Origin: an uncultured Lamprocystis sp. | GTDB taxonomy: Bacteria > Pseudomonadota > Gammaproteobacteria > Chromatiales > Chromatiaceae | DNA length: 37,290 nt | Assembly (NCBI RefSeq): GCF_903933125.1 | Contig: NZ_CAIZIZ010000045.1 | Coordinates: forward strand, 1-37,290 | Direction of reading: 5' to 3' | Shown here: in pieces, positions 20,287 to 28,907 of the stretch | How positions within the stretch are numbered: the first letter of the stretch is position 1 | Layout of the letters: each line of letters starts with the position of its first letter | Notes under the pieces: model-generated | Database searches by the model: none | Told to the model about the DNA's origin: nothing | Seen by the model: only the letters and a program-made list of their open reading frames with translations | Made by a program: the position numbers and the translations under genes

Positions 20287-23193
20287 GTGACCCCCGACCA
20301 GTTCATCGACAAGTGGAAAGATGCAACCCTCAAGGAGCGCTCGGCCTCGCAAGAGCATTTTCTCGACCTCTGCCACCTACTGGATGAACCGACGCCGGCA
20401 CAGGCCGACCCGTCCGGATGCTGGTACTGCTTTGAAAAGGGCGCCGCCAAGGCTGGGGGAGGGGACGGCTGGGCGGACGTGTGGCGCCGCAACTGTTTCG
20501 GCTGGGAATACAAAGGCAAGGGGAAAGACCTCAAGGAAGCCTTCAAGCAGCTTCAGCTTTACACCCCTGCGCTGGAGTATCCGCCGCTCTTGATCGTCTG
20601 CGACCTGGACCGGATCGTCATCCATACCGCCTTCACCGGGACGGTGCCGGATGTGCATGTCCTGGCCCTGGAAGACCTGCGCGACGCCGGTAAGCGCCGG
20701 CTGCTGAAGTGGGCCTTCAGCGAACCCGAACGCTTGCGGCCAGGTCAGACCACCGCGGCCCTGACTGAGACCGCTGCCGGCCAGTTCGGCGCCCTCGCGC
20801 AGGCCCTCCGCGCCCGCGGACACGACCCCTGGACGGTCGGGCACTTCTGCATCCGGCTGCTGTTCTGCCTGTTCGCCGAGGACATCGAGCTACTGCCCCG
20901 GCAGATGTTCACCCGGCTGCTGGATGCCGGACTCAAGGACCCGGCGAGCCTGTCCGCGATGCTGGAGGATCTGTTCGGCGCCATGGCGACCGGCGGCCGT
21001 ATCGGCTTTGAGCCGGTGGACTGGTTCAACGGGGGCTTGTTCGACTCGCGCGACGCGCTGCCGCTGGAACGGGACGACATCAAGACGCTGCGCGCGCTGG
21101 CCGGGCTCGATTGGTCGGCCATCGAACCCTCGATCTTCGGAACGCTCTTCGAGCGTGGGCTCGATCCGGACAAGCGCAGCCAACTGGGCGCCCACTACAC
21201 CGACCGGGGTTCCATCATGCGGCTGGTGGACCCGGTGGTCCTCGATCCGCTACGGGATGAGTGGACCGCGAAGAAGGTGGAGATCGAGGGGCTGATGGCG
21301 AAGGCGGCCGCGGCGAAGTCGCCCGCCGCGCGCACCAAAAGCCAGAACGAGGCATTGGGCGTACTTCAACGCTTCCTGTCCAGGCTCGCAGACTTCCGGA
21401 TCCTCGACCCTGCCTGCGGCTCCGGCAATTTTCTGCTGCTATCGCTGCTCGGACTCAAGGACCTGGAGCATCGGGTCATCCTGGAGGCCGAGACCCTGGG
21501 GCTGCCCAGGGCCTTCCCGATGGTCGGGCCGGAATGCGTCCTGGGGATCGAGCTGAACCCCTACGCGGCCGAACTGGCGCGGGTTACGGTCTGGATCGGG
21601 GAGATCCAATGGATGCTGTCGCACGGGTTCAGTCTCTCGAAGAACCCGATTTTGAAGCCGCTGAATACTATCGAGCAGCGGGATGCGGTGGTGAATCCGG
21701 ACGGGACCGAGCCGGAGTGGCCGGCGGCGGATGTGATTGTGGGGAATCCGCCTTTCTTGGGTGGGAGCAAGAAGCGCGGCGCTCTGGGAGACGCCTATTT
21801 TGATGCACTCGACGGGATTTATACCGGACGGGTGCCCGCTGGGGCAGACCTGGTCACTTACTGGTTCGAGAAAGCGCGGGCGGAGATTGCGAGGGGGCGG
21901 ATCAGGTATGCCGGATTGGTGGCGACCAACAGCATCCGGCAGCCAGGGAACCGTCCGGTGCTTGATGCAATTACTCAATCAACGCGAATTTTTGACGCCT
22001 GGAGTGATGAAGCTTGGATTAACGAAGGTGCAGCAGTCCGAGTCTCGTTAGTCGCTTTTGGGGTTGCAGAGAAAATCGTTATGCCGCGCCTCAATGGTAA
22101 GTTGGTAACCGAGATTTACAGCGATTTATCAGGAACTTTAGTCGATGAAAAAGCAACTGGCTTTGATTTTACTCTGGCCGCTAGACTCGAAGAAAACAAG
22201 ATTGCATTCCAAGGTACAAAGAAATACGGTAATTTTGATATAAAAGGGGAACTTGCCAGAGTATGGCTGCGCGCACCTAACCCCAACGGCCGTCCGAACA
22301 GTGATGTTGTCAAACCTTGGTTAAACGGAAAAGATGTCGCGAGTCGTGCTTCCGATACCTGGATCATTGATTTCGGAGTCAGTATGCTAGAAGCTGATGC
22401 CGCTTTATATGAGTTACCATTTCAGCACATTCTGACTCAAGTTAAGCCTTACCGCAGTAGCATTAGAAGTGAAATAGCAAAAAAAGAATGGTGGATTCAT
22501 GAAAGGCCACGACCTAGTTTGCGACATGCGATTCAAGGACTTTCCCGCGTTATTGCAACCCCAATGACCGCAAAATACAGGATTTTCTTCTGGCTTGATA
22601 CGCGGATTCTTCCTGACCAGCAGCTTATTGTTATTTCGCGTTCCGACGATACCACCTTCGGCGTTCTGCACTCACGGATTCATGAGTTGTGGTCTTTACG
22701 GATGGGAACCAGCCTTGAGGATCGGCCGCGCTACACCCCAAGCACTACTTGTGAAACCTACCCCTTCCCCCCCGGCCTAACCCCCGCGGACACCGCTAGC
22801 CCCACCGAAGCCCTGGACTCCGGTATCGTCCTCCCGCCCGTGGCCCCTGAGCGCCGCCCTGTCGCCCTGGCTATCGCCGAGGCCGCCCACCGGCTCAACG
22901 CCCTGCGCGAGAACTGGCTGAACCCTTCTGCGTGGGTGGAGCGTATCCCGGAAGTCGTCCCCGGCTACCCGGATCGGATCATCCCGAAGCCTGAGTACGC
23001 GCCAGAGTTGAAGAAGCGGACCCTCACCAACCTCTACAACGTGCGTCCGACCTGGCTCGATAACGCGCACCAGGCGCTTGATGCGGCGGTTGCCGCTGCC
23101 TATGGGTGGAAGGACTACGGGCCGGAGATGGCTGACGAGGAGATTTTAAGGCGGCTGCTGGCGTTAAATCTGGAGCGATCAAAGGAGACATAA
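20287..23193 (+). CDS. Single-chain MmeI-type (type IIL) restriction-modification enzyme
   Basis: The gene uses a GTG start with AAGGAG ten bases upstream; the product has 968 residues. The N-terminal nuclease domain carries D64-x9-E74-Y-K76 (DVWRRNCFGWEYK), the same D-x9-ExK metal-binding spacing as MmeI. A helical spacer follows, then the methyltransferase with motif I DPACGSGNF at 374-382 and motif IV NPPF at 487-490, the N6-adenine type. The target recognition region (about 555-818) and a C-terminal helical domain complete the chain. Such enzymes methylate one strand of an asymmetric site and cut about 20 bases away, needing no separate specificity gene. The recognition-region DNA (about 21,950-22,740) is visibly richer in A+T than both flanks, a sign of domain exchange. 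All catalytic residues seen are intact. Confidence 0.9.
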   Translation: MTPDQFIDKWKDATLKERSASQEHFLDLCHLLDEPTPAQADPSGCWYCFEKGAAKAGGGDGWADVWRRNCFGWEYKGKGKDLKEAFKQLQLYTPALEYPPLLIVCDLDRIVIHTAFTGTVPDVHVLALEDLRDAGKRRLLKWAFSEPERLRPGQTTAALTETAAGQFGALAQALRARGHDPWTVGHFCIRLLFCLFAEDIELLPRQMFTRLLDAGLKDPASLSAMLEDLFGAMATGGRIGFEPVDWFNGGLFDSRDALPLERDDIKTLRALAGLDWSAIEPSIFGTLFERGLDPDKRSQLGAHYTDRGSIMRLVDPVVLDPLRDEWTAKKVEIEGLMAKAAAAKSPAARTKSQNEALGVLQRFLSRLADFRILDPACGSGNFLLLSLLGLKDLEHRVILEAETLGLPRAFPMVGPECVLGIELNPYAAELARVTVWIGEIQWMLSHGFSLSKNPILKPLNTIEQRDAVVNPDGTEPEWPAADVIVGNPPFLGGSKKRGALGDAYFDALDGIYTGRVPAGADLVTYWFEKARAEIARGRIRYAGLVATNSIRQPGNRPVLDAITQSTRIFDAWSDEAWINEGAAVRVSLVAFGVAEKIVMPRLNGKLVTEIYSDLSGTLVDEKATGFDFTLAARLEENKIAFQGTKKYGNFDIKGELARVWLRAPNPNGRPNSDVVKPWLNGKDVASRASDTWIIDFGVSMLEADAALYELPFQHILTQVKPYRSSIRSEIAKKEWWIHERPRPSLRHAIQGLSRVIATPMTAKYRIFFWLDTRILPDQQLIVISRSDDTTFGVLHSRIHELWSLRMGTSLEDRPRYTPSTTCETYPFPPGLTPADTASPTEALDSGIVLPPVAPERRPVALAIAEAAHRLNALRENWLNPSAWVERIPEVVPGYPDRIIPKPEYAPELKKRTLTNLYNVRPTWLDNAHQALDAAVAAAYGWKDYGPEMADEEILRRLLALNLERSKET

Positions 23194-23227
23194 AAATGAC
23201 CATGCTGACCCCGATGCGGCTGCTGCG

Positions 23228-23326
23228 GTGAGTACGGGTCTGGTCCTGCTCGACGCCTGGATTGCCGGCATTTTCTACTACGACGCACGTGGGGTCGCGC
23301 CGCAACTTGGCGAAGGCTCCCCCTAG
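23228..23326 (+). pseudogene. HIRAN-like N-terminal remnant
   Basis: From a GTG at 23228 the frame reads GLVLLDAWIAGIFYYDARGV, then APQLGEGSP and a stop. The pattern LLDA.IAG..YY....V...L..G.P matches the start of HIRAN domains as I recall them, after which L.L.REP.NP.D would follow; the match stops right there. A 124-bp palindromic element begins 9 bases after the stop. HIRAN domains bind DNA ends and are often found beside helicases and restriction systems. The piece lies 35 bases after the MmeI-type gene. The identification is based on 25 residues and is moderate. Confidence 0.45.
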
Positions 23327-23334
23327 CGTTACGC

Positions 23335-23458
23335 GGCCTCGATCAAGATTCCGGCCATTTAGGCTCGCCGGGTGCGTAGTCAGGCCATCCTGGCCTGACA
23401 CCGTCAGGGCTGGAAGCCCTGACTACGCACGCCGCTGGCCGGGGTTACGATCAAGGCC
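23335..23458. repeat. 124-bp palindromic element with cruciform potential, copy A
   Basis: The ends GGCCTCGATCAAGATTCCGG and a diverged inverted counterpart (CCGGGGTTACGATCAAGGCC) form terminal inverted repeats. Inside, TGCGTA / TACGCA enclose two hairpins, GTCAGGCCA / TGGCCTGAC and GTCAGGGCT / AGCCCTGAC, giving a multi-branch fold. Copy B at 28738-28861 is in opposite orientation with 8 differences in 124 positions by my alignment. No coding capacity. It resembles a MITE or large REP-type element. Confidence 0.85.
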
Positions 23459-23542
23459 GGCGTCGACGCCGATGCGCCAGGCGGCGCCGAAGGGATTACA
23501 ATCCTATGCTTCCTCCCCACGTCGCGCCCGAGGCGCCGTACC

Positions 23543-23773
23543 ATGTGTTGGGCCCGCTATCTTTTCGTCGGTGTCGTCATCGGACTCGGCACGCTGAGCA
23601 TGATCAGCGCCTGCGGTCAGAAGGGGCCGCTGTATCTGCCGGAGCAGGCTCCGGAGAACGCAGCGGCGACACCGTCCGAGCCGGCGACGCAAGCGGTCCC
23701 GGCGCCCGGTGCGGATGTCCCCAAGCCGGCCGACCGGGCCGCGGACGACGCGGGGCAGACATGGCCCCGCTAG
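23543..23773 (+). CDS. lptM: LptM (YifL)-type small lipoprotein
   Basis: This 76-residue protein has a hydrophobic N-terminus and a lipobox ending SAC at cysteine 24, followed by GQKGPLYLPEQ, the hallmark of LptM/YifL. In E. coli, LptM assists oxidative maturation of the LPS translocon LptD at the outer membrane. The remainder is a Pro/Ala-rich, presumably disordered tail ending in a few charged residues. lptM lies immediately upstream of lysA and dapF in many gammaproteobacteria, as here; the start of lysA is 112 bases after its stop. The first methionine is followed by CWARYLF; no other start is better placed. The family call is strong because of lipobox, motif and synteny. Confidence 0.9.
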   Translation: MCWARYLFVGVVIGLGTLSMISACGQKGPLYLPEQAPENAAATPSEPATQAVPAPGADVPKPADRAADDAGQTWPR

Positions 23774-23885
23774 GACCCGTAGCCGACGACGGCGTCGTGC
23801 GCGCCGCAAGGCACCCACCGCGGCCCCGAGTGTACCCTTCACTCGACCGATCAAGACACTGACCGAGACGCCCTCCGAGCATCGC

Positions 23886-25133
23886 ATGGACTATTTCAAC
23901 TATCAAGGCGCGCTGCTGCACGCTGAAGCGGTCCCGCTCACGGCGATTGCCGAGCGCTTCGGGACGCCCTGTTATGTCTATTCCCGGGCGACCCTGGAGC
24001 GGCACTGGCACGCGTTTGACCGCGCCTTCCACGACCACCCGCACCTGATCTGCTTCGCGGTCAAGGCCAACGCCAACCTGGGGGTGCTCAACGTCCTGGC
24101 GCGGCTCGGCTCCGGGTTCGACATCGTCTCAGTGGGCGAGTTGGAGCGGGTGTTGGCGGCGGGGGGCGAGCCCGCGCGGGTCATCTTCTCCGGTGTCGGC
24201 AAGCGCGAGGACGAGATCCGCCGTGCGCTCGAGGTCGGCATCCGCTGTTTCAACGTCGAGTCCGAACCCGAGTTGGAACGGATCGACCGGGTGGCCGGCG
24301 AACTCGGCTGCATCGCGCCCATCTCGCTGCGTGTCAACCCGGATGTGGACGCCGGCACCCACCCCTACATCGCCACCGGCCTCAAGGAGAACAAGTTCGG
24401 CATCGACATCCAGGCCGCCTTGGCGGTCTATCGCCGCGCCGCCGGCATGGCGAACCTGCGAATCACCGGGATCGACTGCCACATCGGTTCCCAACTCACC
24501 GATCTGGCGCCCTTTCTGGCGGCCCTGGAGCGGGTGCTGGAACTGGCCGATCGGCTGGCGCAGGACGGCATCGCCATCACGCACCTGGACCTGGGCGGGG
24601 GCCTGGGGATCCGCTATCGGGGCGAACACCCGCCGGAGCCGGGCGCCTATGCGGCGGCCCTGCTGCACCGCTTGGGCGGGCGCGGCTACGAGATCATCCT
24701 GGAGCCGGGGCGCGCCATCGTCGGCAACGCCGGCATCCTGCTGACCCGGGTGGAGTATCTGAAGCCGACCGAACATCGGCGTTTCGCTATCGTCGATGCC
24801 GCGATGAATGACCTGCTGCGCCCGGCGCTCTACCAGGCCAACCAGGAGATCGTGCCGGTGCGGCTGGATGCGGACGCCGTGCCCGCCCGTTACGACCTGG
24901 TGGGTCCGGTCTGCGAGACCGCGGATTTTCTGGGCAAGGACCGTCTGCTCGCCCTGGCGCCCGGCGATCTGCTGGCCATCCGCGGCAGCGGTGCCTATGG
25001 GTTCAGCATGAGTTCCAACTACAACAGCCGGCCGCGGGCCGCGGAGGTCATGGTGGATGGCGCCCAGGCGAGCCTGGTGCGGCGCCGCGAGACCATCGCC
25101 GACCTCTTCGCCGGGGAGTCAGTCCTATCATGA
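23886..25133 (+). CDS. lysA: Diaminopimelate decarboxylase
   Basis: The ATG at 23886 gives 415 residues, close to E. coli LysA (420). PLP would bind K60 in CFAVKANANLGVL. Other fold-III landmarks are SVGELERVLAAG, FNVESEPELERI, HIGSQLTDL, the phosphate-binding LDLGGGLGI, EPGRAIVGNAG, and GPVCETADFLGKDR with the active-site cysteine. The enzyme removes CO2 from meso-diaminopimelate to give L-lysine in the cytoplasm. The frame extends upstream into lptM, but that part is Arg-rich and unlike the family. Its stop overlaps the start of the methyltransferase gene (ATGA), so it is translationally coupled. The operon lptM-lysA-methyltransferase-dapF-DUF484-xerC joins lysine and peptidoglycan precursor supply to chromosome dimer resolution. 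Confidence 0.96.
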   Translation: MDYFNYQGALLHAEAVPLTAIAERFGTPCYVYSRATLERHWHAFDRAFHDHPHLICFAVKANANLGVLNVLARLGSGFDIVSVGELERVLAAGGEPARVIFSGVGKREDEIRRALEVGIRCFNVESEPELERIDRVAGELGCIAPISLRVNPDVDAGTHPYIATGLKENKFGIDIQAALAVYRRAAGMANLRITGIDCHIGSQLTDLAPFLAALERVLELADRLAQDGIAITHLDLGGGLGIRYRGEHPPEPGAYAAALLHRLGGRGYEIILEPGRAIVGNAGILLTRVEYLKPTEHRRFAIVDAAMNDLLRPALYQANQEIVPVRLDADAVPARYDLVGPVCETADFLGKDRLLALAPGDLLAIRGSGAYGFSMSSNYNSRPRAAEVMVDGAQASLVRRRETIADLFAGESVLS

Positions 25134-25804
25134 AACGTCGTCCCGAACCGGAACTCATGGAAGGGGCAGAGCAGGCCCTGGCCTATGCCCAGGCCGATTT
25201 CTCCGAGTCCAACACCCTGTTCATCAAGCTGCTCGCTGAACTGAAGCCGGGGCCGCTGCACGGTGCGCGCGCCCTGGACCTGGGCTGCGGGCCGGCCGAT
25301 ATCGTCTGCCGGTTCCTGCGCGCCTACCCGAACGCCACCTGCGATGCGGTCGACGGGTCGACCGCCATGCTGGACCAGGCCCGCGCTACCCTGGAGCGGG
25401 CACCCGGCCTCGCCCCGCGCTGCCGTCTGTTGTTGGAGTGCCTGCCCAGCCCCGCGCTGGCGCCGGGCCAGTATGATCTGGTCCTCTCCAACAGTCTGTT
25501 GCATCAACTGCATAACCCTCAGGTTCTGTGGCAGACCGTCCGTGAGACGGCGCGGCCCGGCGCCCTGGTGCTGGTCATGGACCTGATGCGGCCGGCTTCC
25601 GCCGGCTGGGCCGAGGCGCTGGTCGCGACCTATACCGCGAACGAACCGGAACTTCTGCGTACCGACTTCCGTAACTCGCTGTTCGCCGCCTTCGAGCCCA
25701 AGGAGGTCGAAGACCAACTGCAGGAGGCCGGATTGAGCGAATTGCAGGTGGGTGTGGTGAGCGACCGGCACCTGGCGGTGTTCGGGCGGCTGGCGGCACC
25801 GTGA
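25130..25804 (+). CDS. Class I SAM-dependent methyltransferase
   Basis: This 224-residue protein shows the Rossmann methyltransferase pattern: motif I ALDLGCGPADI (about 48-58), the acidic motif II strand CDAVDGSTAML, motif IV YDLVLSNSLLHQL, and a C-terminal strand pair ending VSDRHLAVFGRL. The substrate cannot be read from sequence. It overlaps lysA by 4 bases and is followed by a 248-base gap before dapF, so it is an insertion into the usual lysA-dapF arrangement. A function tied to lysine or peptidoglycan is not implied by the fold. A small-molecule methyltransferase is likely because no RNA- or DNA-binding domain is present. Confidence 0.85.
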   Translation: MKRRPEPELMEGAEQALAYAQADFSESNTLFIKLLAELKPGPLHGARALDLGCGPADIVCRFLRAYPNATCDAVDGSTAMLDQARATLERAPGLAPRCRLLLECLPSPALAPGQYDLVLSNSLLHQLHNPQVLWQTVRETARPGALVLVMDLMRPASAGWAEALVATYTANEPELLRTDFRNSLFAAFEPKEVEDQLQEAGLSELQVGVVSDRHLAVFGRLAAP

Positions 25805-25818
25805 GCAAGCCCCGGATT

Positions 25819-25880
25819 GATCCACAGATGTCACAGATGTTCACAGATGAAGAACAACGTGTGTGTTCATCTGTGGATCA
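25819..25880. repeat. Inverted repeat with CACAGATG units
   Basis: TGATCCACAGATG (25819-25831) and CATCTGTGGATCA (25868-25880) are perfect inverted complements, with two further direct copies of CACAGATG between them. It lies 15 bases after the methyltransferase stop and could end the lysA transcript or be a short mobile remnant. It does not resemble a rho-independent terminator, because the loop is 36 bases. Confidence 0.7.
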
Positions 25881-26052
25881 GTTTTCCGCCCCAGATGGCT
25901 TCGGCAGAAGCTGGCGGAACGATGATCAAGACCGGCCTTGGCGGAGACTCTTCGGTTTAAGATGGTCAATTTATTGACAGACATCGCCTAAGGCATCGCT
26001 GGCTTTGCGCACATTTGTTACGTGTCTATTCGCTGACCTGTCTCCGGATTTT

Positions 26053-26883
26053 ATGCACCTGAAATTCACCAAAATGCATGGTCTCGGCAACGACTTCGTC
26101 GTATTCGATGCCATCCGCCAACAGGTTGCGCTGGATGCGGCGGCCATTCGCCGCCTCGCGGATCGACACCGCGGGATCGGCTGCGATCAGGTGTTGTTGG
26201 TCGAACCGGCGCGTCTGCCCGGCACTGACTTCCATTACCGGATCTTCAATGCCGACGGCAGCGAGGTGGAGCAGTGCGGCAATGGCGCCCGCTGTTTCGC
26301 CCGCTTCGTCCGCGATCAGGGGCTCTCGGACAAAGATGCGATTCCGGTCGGGACCGCCGCGGGAGCCATACAGATCTTCGTCGAGGCGGACGGTCAGGTC
26401 CGGGTGGACATGGGGATTCCGGTGCTGGAGCCGGCCCGCATCCCCTTCCGGGCCGCGAAGCAGGCGCTGGTCTACCGGCTGTCGGTGGATGGACAGGCGG
26501 TCTCCATCGGCGCCGTGTCCATGGGTAACCCTCATGCCGTGCTGCTGGTGGAAGATGCCGACAATGCGCCGGTGGAGCGGCTCGGGCCGCGTCTCGAAAC
26601 GCACCCGCACTTTCCCCGGCGCGTCAACGTGGGTTTCATGCAGGTTCTGTCGCCCGAGCATATCCGGCTGCGGGTCTTTGAACGCGGCGTCGGCGAAACC
26701 CTGGCCTGCGGGACCGGCGCCTGTGCCGCGGTGGTCACCGGACGCTTGCGCGGGCTGCTCGCCGCGCGGGTCCAGGTCAGCCTGCCCGGCGGTGATCTTG
26801 TGATACAGTGGGACGGAAATGGTACACCGGTGCTGATGACCGGACCGGCGCAACGGGTCTTCGAGGGGGAGATCGAGCTATGA
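26053..26883 (+). CDS. dapF: Diaminopimelate epimerase
   Basis: The ATG at 26053 starts [20 protein letters not shown], the invariant N-terminus of DapF; the product has 276 residues (E. coli 274). The two catalytic cysteines are present, C75 in EQCGNGARC and C219 in [10 protein letters not shown], and the [12 protein letters not shown] motif is intact. The enzyme interconverts LL- and meso-diaminopimelate in the cytoplasm for lysine and peptidoglycan synthesis, without PLP. A TTGACA at 25974-25979 could be the -35 of its own promoter. Its stop overlaps the DUF484 gene start by 4 bases. Confidence 0.97.
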   Translation: MHLKFTKMHGLGNDFVVFDAIRQQVALDAAAIRRLADRHRGIGCDQVLLVEPARLPGTDFHYRIFNADGSEVEQCGNGARCFARFVRDQGLSDKDAIPVGTAAGAIQIFVEADGQVRVDMGIPVLEPARIPFRAAKQALVYRLSVDGQAVSIGAVSMGNPHAVLLVEDADNAPVERLGPRLETHPHFPRRVNVGFMQVLSPEHIRLRVFERGVGETLACGTGACAAVVTGRLRGLLAARVQVSLPGGDLVIQWDGNGTPVLMTGPAQRVFEGEIEL

Positions 26884-27734
26884 CCAAGACCAGGACCAAG
26901 CCGGGCACCGAGCCAGCTCAGGCGTCCGTCGACGCGGGAGCAGCGCAGACGGCTGCCGCGGAACAGATGGTGGCCGCCTATCTGCGCGATCACCCGGATT
27001 TCTTTGAACAGAATGCGGCGGTGCTGGCCAGCCTGAGTGTTCCGCACGCGCCGAGCGGTAGCGTGTCCTTGATCGAGCGCCAGGTCAAAGTCCTGCGCCG
27101 ACACCTGGAGGCCGAGCGCAGTCGCCTGGCACAGCTGATTGCCCGCGCTCGCGAGTACGAAGCGCTGTCCACCCGTCTGCACGTGCTGGTGCTGCAACTG
27201 ATCATCGCCCCGGACTTGAAACAGGTTGGTTCCGTACTTCAGGAGGCCCTGATGCGCGAGTTCAGCGCCCAGGCGGTCATGCTCAAACTCTTCCCGCTCG
27301 ACCCGGTGTCCGCGGACGCGGCGCGGGATCCGCTGACTGCCGCCTTCAAGGAGTTCCTCCTGCGCGAGCACGCCCTGTGCGGTCCGCTGGACGAGGAGAA
27401 GAACCGCCTCCTGTTCGGCGACCTCGGCGGTGAGGTCCAGTGCGCCGCGCTGATCCCGCTACGCGGGACCGGCTGTTCCGGCGTGCTGGCCATCGGCGCC
27501 GCCGACCCGGACCGCTTCAAGCCGGACATGCGCACCGACCTGCTGGATCGACTGGGGGAGGTCGTCAGCCATAAGCTGCAGGGACTCCAGGCGTCCTCCA
27601 GGCCACGCGTGGAGCCGTTGCCCGATCCGTTGAAGGCCGCGCTGCCCGTGATGCCGGAGGCGCCGGCACCGAAAAAGCCCCGCGCCCCACGGTCGCGCAA
27701 GCCGAAGGTCGTTGAGGACGTCAGTAGCGAATGA
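26880..27734 (+). CDS. DUF484 family protein (GAF-like)
   Basis: This 284-residue protein is the DUF484 family member always found between dapF and xerC in many gammaproteobacteria. The N-terminal part has [20 protein letters not shown] and [16 protein letters not shown], followed by a coiled coil and a GAF-like domain (about 115-240) with [19 protein letters not shown] and [13 protein letters not shown] basic Pro/Lys-rich tail ([14 protein letters not shown]) could contact nucleic acid. The function is not established; the conserved position next to xerC suggests a regulatory or structural link. Start and stop overlap neighbours as ATGA, so it is tightly coupled to both dapF and xerC. Confidence 0.9.
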   Translation: MTKTRTKPGTEPAQASVDAGAAQTAAAEQMVAAYLRDHPDFFEQNAAVLASLSVPHAPSGSVSLIERQVKVLRRHLEAERSRLAQLIARAREYEALSTRLHVLVLQLIIAPDLKQVGSVLQEALMREFSAQAVMLKLFPLDPVSADAARDPLTAAFKEFLLREHALCGPLDEEKNRLLFGDLGGEVQCAALIPLRGTGCSGVLAIGAADPDRFKPDMRTDLLDRLGEVVSHKLQGLQASSRPRVEPLPDPLKAALPVMPEAPAPKKPRAPRSRKPKVVEDVSSE

Positions 27735-28636
27735 GCGACGAGGCCGGTCCGATCGAGCCCTTTCTCGCCCACCTTGCCCATGAGCGGCGGCTGGCCGATC
27801 TGTCCATCACCAGTTACCGCGCCGACCTCGAGCGCATCAGCACCTGGCTGACCGATGCCGGGGGCGACGTCGACGCCATCACCCGGCTCGACCAGCCGCA
27901 AATCCGTCGTTACATCGCCTGGCGCCATCGCTCCGGCGTCGGCGGCCGCACCCTGCAACGTGAACTGTCCAGCCTGCGCAGTCTTTACCGCTGGCTGCTG
28001 CGCGAAGGACGGGTGCCCAATAACCCCGCGGTGGGCATCCGTGCGCCTAAGACCCCGCGCAAGCTCCCGGCCACCCTGGATGCGGACCAACTGTGCGGTC
28101 TGCTCGATCGCCCCGTCGATGACCTGCTCGCCATCCGCGACACGGCCATGATCGAACTCTTCTACTCATCCGGGCTGCGCCTGTCCGAGTTGGTCAGTGT
28201 CAATCTGGGCGACATCGATATGGCGGATGCCGCGTTGCGCGTCACCGGCAAAGGCGATAAGACCCGCGTGGTTCCGGTCGGTACCCAGGCACGCGAGGCC
28301 GTTGCGTACTGGATGCGTGTGCGTGCCAACCTGGCGGCCGGCGATGAACCGGCACTCTTCGTCAGCAGCCGGGGCAACCGCATCCACCCGCGCACGGTGC
28401 GCACCCGCGTCGCCCAGTGGGCACAGGAACAGGGTGCGGACCGTCACGTCCATCCCCACCTGCTGCGCCACTCATTCGCCAGCCACCTGCTGGAATCCTC
28501 CGGGGATCTGCGCGCGGTGCAGGAGCTGCTCGGCCACGCCGATATCAGCACTACCCAGATCTACACGCACCTGGATTTTCAGCATTTGGCGCAGGTCTAT
28601 GATCAGGCGCATCCGCGGGCGAAGCGTAAGAGTTGA
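27731..28636 (+). CDS. xerC: Tyrosine recombinase XerC
   Basis: This 301-residue recombinase has an N-terminal SAM-like DNA-binding domain (about 5-90) and a catalytic domain with R150 in SSGLRLSELV, a lysine in the beta-hairpin GKGDKTRVVPVG, the HxxR box HPHLLRHSFASHLL, a second histidine in LGHADIST, and nucleophile Y278 in QIYTHLDF. These are the six expected residues. Together with XerD it resolves chromosome dimers at dif under FtsK control. The gene is last in the lysA-dapF operon, where E. coli has it too. Length and motif spacing (R148, Y275 in E. coli) are normal, so it is the housekeeping enzyme rather than a phage integrase. Confidence 0.96.
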   Translation: MSDEAGPIEPFLAHLAHERRLADLSITSYRADLERISTWLTDAGGDVDAITRLDQPQIRRYIAWRHRSGVGGRTLQRELSSLRSLYRWLLREGRVPNNPAVGIRAPKTPRKLPATLDADQLCGLLDRPVDDLLAIRDTAMIELFYSSGLRLSELVSVNLGDIDMADAALRVTGKGDKTRVVPVGTQAREAVAYWMRVRANLAAGDEPALFVSSRGNRIHPRTVRTRVAQWAQEQGADRHVHPHLLRHSFASHLLESSGDLRAVQELLGHADISTTQIYTHLDFQHLAQVYDQAHPRAKRKS

Positions 28637-28737
28637 TAGCGCCCGGGAGCCGTTCACTCATAGGCTAAACAAGTCCATTAGGGGATGCCTTTGGGGCCTT
28701 GATCATCGTTCCGGCCGCGATCAGTTCCGAAATTTCT

Positions 28738-28861
28738 GGCCTTGATGGTAATCCCGGCCAGCGGCGTGCGTAGTCAGGGCTTCCAGCCCTGACCGTGTCA
28801 GGCCAGGATGGCCTGACTACGCATTCGGCGAGCTCAAGTGGCCGGAATCTTGATCGAGGCC
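28738..28861. repeat. 124-bp palindromic element with cruciform potential, copy B
   Basis: This is an inverted copy of the element at 23335-23458. A further partial end (GGCCTTGATCATCGTTCCGG, 28695-28714) sits just upstream, as if an older copy had been interrupted. Position: between the convergent xerC and solute-binding genes, where a terminator would be expected. Confidence 0.85.
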
Positions 28862-28907
28862 GCCTTTGGCATCTCGGTCGTTGTTTCACTTATTTCTGAC
28901 CATTTAC

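Noticed and set aside
25819-25880. CACAGATG repeats as a CRISPR array
   Set aside because: Units are 8 bases, spacing is irregular and there are no spacers of CRISPR length.
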